Of a DNA stretch of 44,080 bases, positions 11,438 through 17,375 are shown one piece after another. The stretch is from a virus, in the IMG/VR virus record IMGVR_UViG_3300020180_000533, positions 1 through 44,080 of that record; one strand, given 5' to 3'. The notes beneath the pieces are model-generated. The model had not been told where the DNA came from. It ran no database searches and saw only the letters and a program-made list of their open reading frames with translations. Both the position numbers and the translations under genes were made by a program. Numbering within the stretch: the first letter of the stretch is position 1; each line of letters starts with the position of its first letter.

Positions 11438-12316
11438 CTAGCGGATCTCGAGTTGTGGTTCTGGGTTTGCGATCACCGTTGCGGTCGTTTCACGGACCTC
11501 GGGTTGGGGGTCTGGGTGCAAATACATTGCGCGAGCGGAGGGTTGACCCCGATTCGTGCCGCTCTGGATCAGCCCAGGGGCCATTGCAGCGCGTCCTGGC
11601 TGCGGGTTGATGCTTTGCCATCCCGAGGCCCCGGAGTGCGCTACGGCATCCTGGAAGGGCTGGAGGCCCCGCGGGATCCACTCGCGCAGGATGTTCCTCC
11701 AGCCGGTGGGTCCGAGGGGCTTGTGCTTGTTCTCGCGCCTCGCCGTCGCCCAGGCGTCGCAGGCCGCAGCCCACTCCTCGCGGATGTCGGGATAGTCCGC
11801 CTCCAGGATCGAGACCCAAGGCGGCGGAGCCGCAGCGCGCGGAGCGCGCTTCTGGGTCTTGTCCGTCTTGTCCGTCTTGTCCTGTCCTGTCCTGTCCTGT
11901 CCTGTCCTGTCACCTGACGTCACGTGACTGTCACGTTGCGTCACGTGCTCGTCACGAACGGCCTCCAGGGTGGCAGGAACGGCCTTTTGCCTCTTCCGGT
12001 ACTCGCGCTGGCGTGCAGCATGACCGTCGAGCATTGTGAGGGTATCCTCACGAGCGCGCTCGACCCACGGCACGCGCAGCTTGCCGTCCGCGTCCACATC
12101 GAGCAGCGGGCGCACCTGACGCCACGCCGCGTCGAACTCCGTCCCGTCGATGCGTCCACGCAACGCGCGCCGGATCATCTGCGGGTCGTCCGGGATCCCG
12201 CCATCGTCCCAGGACCTCAAGCTCATCCACATCCACAGCCCGTAGGCGACGAGATCCATGGAATCGGTCTCGATCGTCGAGATCTCGCGCGGCTCAAGCC
12301 GCATCCAGGTAGCCAT
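11438..12316 (-). CDS. DUF1376-type replication initiator, 292 aa
   Basis: The N-terminal 110 residues resemble the DUF1376 domain of phage replication proteins (MDLVAYGLWMWMSLRSWDDG, then a winged-helix-like region with a conserved WV). A repetitive hinge follows (about 125-150: HVTQRDSHVTSGD, RTGQ and KTDK repeats), then a C-terminal helical domain with many tryptophans. The hinge DNA contains phased GTGAC repeats, like the iterons inside lambda O. The downstream helicase-loader-like gene supports an initiator role. Start ATG is preceded by TGAGGAAGC. Confidence 0.7.
   Translation of the reverse strand: MATWMRLEPREISTIETDSMDLVAYGLWMWMSLRSWDDGGIPDDPQMIRRALRGRIDGTEFDAAWRQVRPLLDVDADGKLRVPWVERAREDTLTMLDGHAARQREYRKRQKAVPATLEAVRDEHVTQRDSHVTSGDRTGQDRTGQDKTDKTDKTQKRAPRAAAPPPWVSILEADYPDIREEWAAACDAWATARRENKHKPLGPTGWRNILREWIPRGLQPFQDAVAHSGASGWQSINPQPGRAAMAPGLIQSGTNRGQPSARAMYLHPDPQPEVRETTATVIANPEPQLEIR
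11858..11910. repeat. Short tandem repeat (CCTGT x6 plus GTCCGTCTT units)
   Basis: Six head-to-tail CCTGT pentamers (11881-11910), preceded by three TCTTGTCC(G) units. On the coding strand they give RTGQD and KTDKT repeats in the replication protein hinge. Pentamers are not a multiple of three, so slippage would shift frame; the six copies equal ten codons. The purine-rich minus strand may help DNA opening. Confidence 0.9.
11909..11955. repeat. Five phased GTGAC iterons, candidate replication origin
   Basis: GTGAC (minus strand) begins five times at 10, 11, 10 and 11 base spacing, that is one site per helical turn on one face. This is inside the replication protein gene, as origins are in lambdoid O genes. 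The neighbouring tandem repeat could be the unwinding part. The spacing is seen directly; origin function is inferred. Confidence 0.55.
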
Positions 12317-12353
12317 GCTTCCTCAGGGGGTCCCCCGGCGCTACAATGGATCG

Positions 12354-12424
12354 CGTCGGGGAGGCCGGGGAGCCAAACCGATCACGCGGAGGGACGATTC
12401 CATTCGTCGCCTCCGCGGTCTTTT
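12354..12424 (+). ncRNA. Candidate small RNA, plus strand, about 70 nt
   Basis: In the largest gap of the replication region, opposite to all neighbouring genes. A TACAAT box at 12342-12347 could be a -10; no good -35 is visible. The predicted RNA would end in a strong hairpin with a T-run. It could be antisense control of the replication gene or an unrelated transcript. No conserved RNA family is recognised. Confidence 0.3.
12385..12424 (+). terminator. Strong intrinsic terminator, plus strand
   Basis: Stem CGCGGAGG-GACGA, loop TTCCAT, TCGTC-(G)-CCTCCGCG with one bulged base, then GTCTTTTC. The hairpin with its T-run reads on the plus strand, although every nearby gene is on the minus strand. 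The minus-strand reading lacks a T-run after the stem. Confidence 0.6.
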
Positions 12425-12488
12425 CTACATCGGGCCGCGCGATGGAACAAGCGCGCAGCGGTATGTACAAACCATCACTCAGCGCCGA

Positions 12489-12947
12489 TCACCACGGCGC
12501 CTCGTCGGGCGGCGGAGGCGGCGTGTACCCGTCCGGCTGCTGGTCTTCGTGCCAGTACCCGCACCAGGGATTCGTTGCGGCGATATCCACCTCCGCGCGA
12601 ACGACCGTGCGGACCGATCCGTCCTTGGCGAGGTAGGACCCCGGCTTGTGCATGACAGCCAGGTAGACGACGCGACCAATGAAGTCGAGTTCATGCACGT
12701 CCACGGGCTCGTTGCCCTTGAGGACGCCGAGGGCAAACAGCTTTTCCTTCGAGAATGACCAACCGGCGCCCTGCAGCATGATGTTGTCGCGGCACAGCTG
12801 CTCGCCCGTGGCGGTGTCCTTGAACACGAGCGAGAACATCGGGCCGCTCTTGGACAGGCCTTCTTTCGCCGACATCACCTCGGCGCGGTACAGGCCGGGA
12901 GGCGGAAGCTTCGTGTCTACGGGCTTGTTGGGGTCGATGCGTACCAT
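12489..12947 (-). CDS. DUF669-like ssDNA-binding candidate, 152 aa
   Basis: The pattern LPPPGLYRAEVMSAKEGLSK, then SLVFKD, a GWSFSKEKLFALGV segment and DVHELDFIGRVVYLAV resembles DUF669 and related OB-fold proteins found beside phage recombinases. The C-terminal end (NPWCGYWHEDQQPD, then a proline run and an acidic end) is like the acidic tail of single-strand binding proteins. It directly follows the exonuclease gene without a gap, which suits a recombination partner. A ribosome site CTGGAGAGA precedes the ATG. Confidence 0.6.
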   Translation of the reverse strand: MVRIDPNKPVDTKLPPPGLYRAEVMSAKEGLSKSGPMFSLVFKDTATGEQLCRDNIMLQGAGWSFSKEKLFALGVLKGNEPVDVHELDFIGRVVYLAVMHKPGSYLAKDGSVRTVVRAEVDIAATNPWCGYWHEDQQPDGYTPPPPPDEAPW

Positions 12948-13613
12948 TCAGATCTCTCCAGTCGTGGTGATCGTCGCCGCGAAATCCGCGGCGAGCGACG
13001 TTGCGGGTTCCGCGCCGCGCGCGATCAGGCGCGCACGAGCGGCGAGAAGGTCGGCCACGAACGAGCCGAGCGCCGTGTCGAGGGCCGCGATGTAGCCCTC
13101 GTCGCGCTCGACGCGCACGAGCGCAGCCGGGATCTCGGGGTGGTAGGACATGAGATCCCACCAGCGGCGCCCCGTAACATACAGGTTGCCCTGCACCTGG
13201 GCGAAGTAGTCGTCCTGCATGTCGAGCAGATTGGCGACGTGCTGCGGAGCTCCAGGGCACTTCAGCTCGAGCCCGCCGTCCGCGCCCACCAACCGATCCG
13301 GGCTGCACCCGACCATGCGGTCGTCGCGCAGGCACACGCCGGCCTTCTCCGTCGTGACGCTGCGCTGGAGTTCGTAGTAGGAGACCGCCCACGGCTCCAA
13401 GTCGTTGCCGCGAGCGATAAACGACTTCGCTTCTGGGCCTGCGGGTATCCCGATCAGCCACTCCGCGAGCAGCTCGTGCATGTACGTCGTCGCGCCCGCG
13501 CCCAGCTTGCGCGTCTTCGGCGTGAGCAGCCGGTGAAACTGGCTCGCGGTCGGAATGCCAAGCCGCGCGACGTGCCACTCGGCCGAATCCTGCTCAACGT
13601 CGAGCCGAATCAC
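12948..13613 (-). CDS. YqaJ-type phage recombination exonuclease, 221 aa
   Basis: Lambda-exonuclease-like PD-(D/E)XK nuclease: EWHVARLGIPTAS near the N-terminus, GCSPDRLV (D106), LELKCP (E116, K118) and AQVQGNLYVTG (Q139, Q141) are all in the expected order. It resects double-strand ends 5' to 3' and loads its annealing partner. It lies next to an ERF annealing protein, forming an exonuclease/annealase pair. GTG start overlaps the ERF stop. The length is typical of the family and all catalytic residues are present. Confidence 0.88.
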   Translation of the reverse strand: MIRLDVEQDSAEWHVARLGIPTASQFHRLLTPKTRKLGAGATTYMHELLAEWLIGIPAGPEAKSFIARGNDLEPWAVSYYELQRSVTTEKAGVCLRDDRMVGCSPDRLVGADGGLELKCPGAPQHVANLLDMQDDYFAQVQGNLYVTGRRWWDLMSYHPEIPAALVRVERDEGYIAALDTALGSFVADLLAARARLIARGAEPATSLAADFAATITTTGEI

Positions 13614-14362
13614 TTGGCACCGCCTTTCGACTTCGCCACGAGGGCCGTATGCCCCTTCTTGAAGTCGCTCATCGAAATGTCAGCGATCGTCTCCACGCCC
13701 ATGTGTTTCAGGAAGCGCCCACGGTCTTCGGCAGAGAGCGTCTTCGCGAGGTCTTCCAGGTCGAACACCTGCTGGCTGGTGATCGGCCTGGGCGCGCCCG
13801 CGTCCGTGTCGGGGTCCGTCGTCGTGAGGCCGAGGACCTGGATCAACGCTTGGCGCCGCGCGTAGGTCAACGCCGCTGCGTTCTTTTGCGGCCCGCTCAT
13901 CGACGCTGCGGTGTCGGTGGGCGCGCTGAACTTCGCCGTCTGTGAATGACCGGAGACGTGACGCAGCGTGCATGTGCAGAGCACTTTGCCGTCCACGAGG
14001 TCGCTGTCCCACGTGTACGACAGCCCGTGCTTGGTGAGCAGCGGGCGCGTGATCTTCGCGATCTGGTCGAGCTCGGCGTACTTGTAGCCGTACTCGACAC
14101 CGGCCCTCGCGGATGTGATCTTTGCCACGCTCGTTTTCGGGATCGACGGGCACTCCGACTGGAACGCCGCAAGGGCGTAGTTGAACTCGGTGGCGGCGCT
14201 CGATGCGTTCATGCGCTCGACGAGCGCGGTGAGGCGCTCGATGGTGTCTACATCGACCTTCGACTCGACGGCGAGCCGAAGAATCTGGACGATCTCGCTG
14301 GACTGGGAGGCTCGCGGCTCGGAAGCGACGAGGGCTCCACTACTGACGGGGATGTTGCTCAT
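13610..14362 (-). CDS. erf: ERF-family single-strand annealing protein, 250 aa
   Basis: Residues about 55-190 match the ERF superfamily: AATEFNYALAAFQSECPSIP, then YKYAELDQIAKITRPLLTKHG and SGPQKNAAALTYARRQALIQ followed by VLGL and an aspartate-rich segment. ERF proteins anneal single strands during phage recombination and genome circularisation. The C-terminal 60 residues are a separate helical part ending KSKGGAK, the common junction tail. The ATG is nine bases after element copy 9, which fixes the start. It works with the downstream exonuclease. Confidence 0.88.
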   Translation of the reverse strand: MSNIPVSSGALVASEPRASQSSEIVQILRLAVESKVDVDTIERLTALVERMNASSAATEFNYALAAFQSECPSIPKTSVAKITSARAGVEYGYKYAELDQIAKITRPLLTKHGLSYTWDSDLVDGKVLCTCTLRHVSGHSQTAKFSAPTDTAASMSGPQKNAAALTYARRQALIQVLGLTTTDPDTDAGAPRPITSQQVFDLEDLAKTLSAEDRGRFLKHMGVETIADISMSDFKKGHTALVAKSKGGAK

Positions 14363-14371
14363 GCCCAGAAC

Positions 14372-14398
14372 AGCGGGGATCGGCCTGCTCTCCGAACG
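14372..14398 (-). promoter_or_regulatory. Element copy 9 (variant): CGTTCGG-N14-CCCGCT
   Basis: Minus strand: CGTTCGG, 14 bases (one more than usual), CCCGCT (one base off), then nine bases to the ERF ATG. It lies in the 37-base gap between the nuclease and ERF genes. Probably a weaker or middle-class version of the element. Confidence 0.6.
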
Positions 14399-14399
14399 A

Positions 14400-14840
14400 T
14401 CAAACTGCGATTTCATCTTCGACCGCGACCAGCGGCGGTTCACCGCGCCAGACCAGCCGGATCCGCCGCAATCGGACCTCCGCGCGCTTGGTGCGCGAGC
14501 CGTCGGCGTTTCGCGCCTTCGAGCGGCCGGTGGTCCAACCCCAGACTTCGATGCGCCCTCCTGCGGCGAGCCACGCGCGCGCGACACCTTTCTCGGCGTC
14601 GAGCGCCAGGATCTTCGCCACGCGCTCGGAGACGCCCTTGGTAGTCGCTTGGACGGCTAGGAAGCCCGGCGGCTCGCCGGCGCCGCGCGCATCGGCCGAA
14701 CCCATGACGCCGAGCACGTCGATGAATCCGAACATGTCCTGCCGGATCCCGACGTGCGGATTCCAATGCTCCGTCACCGCTGCGGCGTAGCCCATCCCGC
14801 GGAGCTTCGCGAGCGTGCGTTGCGTCGGGGAGTTCTTCAC
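14400..14840 (-). CDS. PD-(D/E)XK-type nuclease, possible junction resolvase, 146 aa
   Basis: Core EHWNPHVGIRQDMFGFIDVL followed by FLAVQATT gives the sequence D35, D41, Q64 and T66. This matches small phage nucleases of the restriction-endonuclease fold in which the usual E-x-K is Q-x-T or Q-x-(S/T). Family members are often annotated as VRR-NUC or Holliday-junction-resolvase-like. The C-terminal third is basic. Start is a GTG overlapping the upstream stop (GTGA). Its place before ERF and exonuclease suggests a role in recombination or genome processing. Confidence 0.6.
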   Translation of the reverse strand: MKNSPTQRTLAKLRGMGYAAAVTEHWNPHVGIRQDMFGFIDVLGVMGSADARGAGEPPGFLAVQATTKGVSERVAKILALDAEKGVARAWLAAGGRIEVWGWTTGRSKARNADGSRTKRAEVRLRRIRLVWRGEPPLVAVEDEIAV

Positions 14841-16228
14841 AGGACCCGGCGCTTCTCCAGCTCCGCGATCGCCCACGCATTCTTGCCCTTCTCGGGGCTC
14901 GCCTGCAGCGCAGCAAGCACGTAGTCGAGCGTCAGGAACGGGCCGATCCAGTTGCCGCTATCGCCGACGACCTTGTGCCCCAGCGCCGCCAGGATCCCGG
15001 CGCGCCGATCGAGGCGCAGCAGCACGCCGATTGCCGGCCACGCCTGGTCTTCGGCTGGCCCGTGCCATCCGCCACCCTCGGCGTTGCCGGTGTCGGTGTT
15101 GATCCACTTGAGGCGACGCTTGGCCAGCAAGATGGTGCGCGCGAGCTTCAGCGTCTCGCGCTTCATGCCCGCCGCTTCGAGCGCAACGATCTGCGCGCAC
15201 GCTTCGAGGTGTTGCGTCAGCCCGATCCCCGCGCCAACAGGCACGCCGCTCGCGGGAGCCGGGCCGTACGGGTACGGCGAGGCGCTCATCCCCTCGACGA
15301 AGCGTTGCAGGATTCCGGTCTCCACGTGCGCGACATGCCGTGCGACCTTGCGCAGCCTTGACGCGAAGCCGAGTCCCAACAGGTCGCGCGCCTTTGCGAC
15401 CAGCCGGTTGTCCATTCGCTCGACGACGGCCGCGAGGTACAGGACCCACGCGAACTCACGGCCGATGTTGGAGTTCCCCAGGCCTCCCGTCATCGACCAG
15501 ATCGCGTCCGTGCGGCTCTTGTCCCATGCCAGCTCGGCGTCGCGCAGGAGCGCGCGCAGGTCGGCCTGCACGAACTTGTCGTGCGGAATCCGAAGCCCAA
15601 AGCGGAACGCGCGGATGAAGTGCTGGAGGTCGTACGCCTGGAACGCGAGCACTCGCGCGCGCAGATCGAGACCATAGGCCGGGATCGGCGTCGCGTCGGC
15701 CGCGTTGCGTCGATCGTCGTACTTGTCCGCCGTCATCCACACGCAGTAGTCGGGCGGCTGCGTGACTTTGTTGTAGGGCCAGCCTCTCGTGCCTCGGTAG
15801 TAACCAGCGACGGCGATCGTGCCGATCGCGCGCAGCTTTCCAGTCGCCATGTCGTACAGCCCGACCGGGCATCGCTGCATCACGCTGTCATGGTCGTGGA
15901 CCGTGCCCGGTGCGCCGCAGGCGTCGATGCCCTGCCCGCCTCCGCCCGAGTAGTCGCTCGGATCACCGTAGGGGCGCAGAAGCCCGAGAGTCGGCTGCGG
16001 CGAGTCGTGCCGAATCGTGAGGATCGCGCGCGGTGGCAGGTAGCCAGCGTGCGTGCCCCAGCCTTCCATGGTGATCGTGTACCAGCCGCCGCGCTTGGTG
16101 CGGAACTGCACGCCCACGCGCGTGATGACCTCGACGCCGATGTCGTCGGTGATCTTGTGCCAGCCGCCACGGCCGGGGGTGATGATGTGCGCCGCGCTGC
16201 CGTACGGAATAATCGAAAAGGGGAGCAT
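14837..16228 (-). CDS. Unknown protein, 463 aa, two-part architecture
   Basis: No family recognised. The N-terminal third is beta-rich (residues 1-150: HIITPGRGGWHKITDD, then GGWYTITMEGWGTHAGYLPP), with many glycine and tryptophan residues. The rest is helical, possibly a repeat toroid (LRARVLAFQAYDLQHFIRAF, VLYLAAVVERMDNRLVAKAR, AGIGLTQHLEACAQIVALEA). That mix recalls carbohydrate-active enzymes with alpha-toroid domains, but no catalytic motif is clear. No signal peptide. The ATG is uncertain: it has a poor ribosome site, and longer readings are open upstream. It is the first gene of the leftward cluster, beside the secreted rightward gene. Confidence 0.65.
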   Translation of the reverse strand: MLPFSIIPYGSAAHIITPGRGGWHKITDDIGVEVITRVGVQFRTKRGGWYTITMEGWGTHAGYLPPRAILTIRHDSPQPTLGLLRPYGDPSDYSGGGGQGIDACGAPGTVHDHDSVMQRCPVGLYDMATGKLRAIGTIAVAGYYRGTRGWPYNKVTQPPDYCVWMTADKYDDRRNAADATPIPAYGLDLRARVLAFQAYDLQHFIRAFRFGLRIPHDKFVQADLRALLRDAELAWDKSRTDAIWSMTGGLGNSNIGREFAWVLYLAAVVERMDNRLVAKARDLLGLGFASRLRKVARHVAHVETGILQRFVEGMSASPYPYGPAPASGVPVGAGIGLTQHLEACAQIVALEAAGMKRETLKLARTILLAKRRLKWINTDTGNAEGGGWHGPAEDQAWPAIGVLLRLDRRAGILAALGHKVVGDSGNWIGPFLTLDYVLAALQASPEKGKNAWAIAELEKRRVL

Positions 16229-16333
16229 GTGCACCAGCCTAGCAAAGTGCGAGGCTACCACTCCTGACCCGATTGAAGTACGCGGCGCCATCATCGCGCC
16301 ACCAACCCCCACAGCGCCAGGAGGCGCACTCTC

Positions 16334-17035
16334 ATGTCGAAGTTCTTGTCGTGGTTCCTCTCGGTCGCCATCGCGTTCCTTCTGTTTCTGCTCACCAGTG
16401 CGGGCGCGCACGCGCAGTCCCTCCCGGTCGTGGACACCGGATGGGTGGCCTGCAACGCCGAGACGGCGAGCGATCTCACCTATCCGGCGCTGATCGCGGT
16501 GCCCCCGGATCCGTGCCGCGAGCTCGTGGTCCACACGGTCTCGCTTCAGTACCGCTATACAGGCGAGGTCCGCGTGCACCAAAACTCGCCCGCACCGTGC
16601 TACGCGAACGGTGGAGGCGGGACGGTCATCTACTGGACGGGTGCGCACCCGAATACGACCTACGACTACGAGACAGGGATCTGGTCCGGTGACTATGCCG
16701 GTCTCGTATACAGCGTTCAGGCTGGTGGAGGGACATGGTCCGCGTCGTGCGTGCAGCCGGGACAGAGCGCGCTGATCGACGACGTGACTTCATTTTCTAA
16801 CGTCGGCGCACAGTACGCGTTATGCGTGTCAAATCAGTTTCCGATTATCGGCCAGCGTCGAGGACTGCCGATCGCGCGACTCTGGTTCACGCCTCAATAC
16901 CGCGAGAACGGCACGAACTGGTCCTGGGGCTGGCAGTGGCCCGTGCCTCCCGGCTCATGGGGCTCGCACAGCCCTATGCAATACGTCGAGAATCCCGTTC
17001 AGGCGCGAGCGATCCTCGCGTACGAGTGGCGCTGA
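16334..17035 (+). CDS. Secreted protein of unknown function, 233 aa, only rightward gene
   Basis: Strong signal peptide: MSKF, hydrophobic core (LSVAIAFLLFLLTSA), and a signal peptidase I site after AHA, so the mature protein begins at about residue 28. The mature part is beta-rich, with aromatic residues and four or five cysteines that could pair outside the cytoplasm (VACNAE, DPCREL, APCYAN, SASCVQ, ALCVSN). An AGGAGG ribosome site lies nine bases before ATG. It points against every other gene and sits between the two leftward blocks, as expected of a moron with its own promoter. It may alter the host surface (exclusion, conversion). No homologue recognised. Confidence 0.75.
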   Translation: MSKFLSWFLSVAIAFLLFLLTSAGAHAQSLPVVDTGWVACNAETASDLTYPALIAVPPDPCRELVVHTVSLQYRYTGEVRVHQNSPAPCYANGGGGTVIYWTGAHPNTTYDYETGIWSGDYAGLVYSVQAGGGTWSASCVQPGQSALIDDVTSFSNVGAQYALCVSNQFPIIGQRRGLPIARLWFTPQYRENGTNWSWGWQWPVPPGSWGSHSPMQYVENPVQARAILAYEWR

Positions 17036-17076
17036 TCCGGGCAGGTGCGCGCCGCTGATTCATGGCCCCCACTCAC

Positions 17077-17103
17077 AAAAGGACTTCGCGGGATCTCCCC
17101 GCG
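17077..17103 (-). terminator. Terminator of the late operon
   Basis: Stem CGCGGG / CCCGCG with a 5-base loop, followed on the minus strand by AAGTCCTTTTG. It lies 22 bases after the stop of the last late gene and before the convergent rightward gene. The T-run is short and offset, so termination may be partial. Confidence 0.5.
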
Positions 17104-17124
17104 CAACACGGCGGCGCGCGGCCC

Positions 17125-17367
17125 CTACTCTCCGTAACGCAGGCCGCTGATTCCAGTAGCTGTCGTGGACGTCGCGTTGATTCGCTTGAACAGGTAGCCC
17201 GTGACGGGGACGTTCAGGGTCAAGGCCAGCGTGATCGTCGTGTCGTCTGGGAACACGAGAACGACGTTGCCTGCACCCGTAGCCACCACGCCGTGGCACG
17301 GCGCCGCGATGTTTACGGAGTCGCTCGGCGTGATCGAGACCCTGGAAGCAACGATGTTTGTTCGCAT
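17125..17367 (-). CDS. Small conserved phage structural-type protein, 80 aa
   Basis: The pattern SRVSITPSDSVNIAAPCHGV, VATGAGNVVLVFPDDTTITL, PVTGYLFKRI and ATSTTATGISGLRYG is like the short beta-sandwich proteins found near tail and decoration genes in many phages (spike-base-like family). It is probably part of the virion or an attachment module. The ATG has AGGACTCCTC upstream and follows the sulfatase stop by eight bases. Both genes are near the end of the late operon, and this protein could be the structural partner of the sulfatase, but that is inference. Confidence 0.65.
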   Translation of the reverse strand: MRTNIVASRVSITPSDSVNIAAPCHGVVATGAGNVVLVFPDDTTITLALTLNVPVTGYLFKRINATSTTATGISGLRYGE

Positions 17368-17375
17368 GAGGAGTC

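Noticed and set aside
12420-12488. 16-codon leftward frame (MVCTYRC...) after the DUF669-like gene
   Set aside because: No overlap with neighbours, no ribosome site, and it lies beside the plus-strand hairpin; too little support.
468-14398. The nine-copy element read as a Shine-Dalgarno or other translation signal
   Set aside because: CYGGCT is not complementary to the usual anti-Shine-Dalgarno, the upstream box is too far for ribosome binding, and the copy with a different distance to ATG has its own AAAGGAGG.
14837-16648. Longer 603-aa version of the unknown leftward protein
   Set aside because: The extra N-terminal 140 residues run antisense to the start and signal peptide of the rightward gene and are arginine-rich; the shorter start is preferred.
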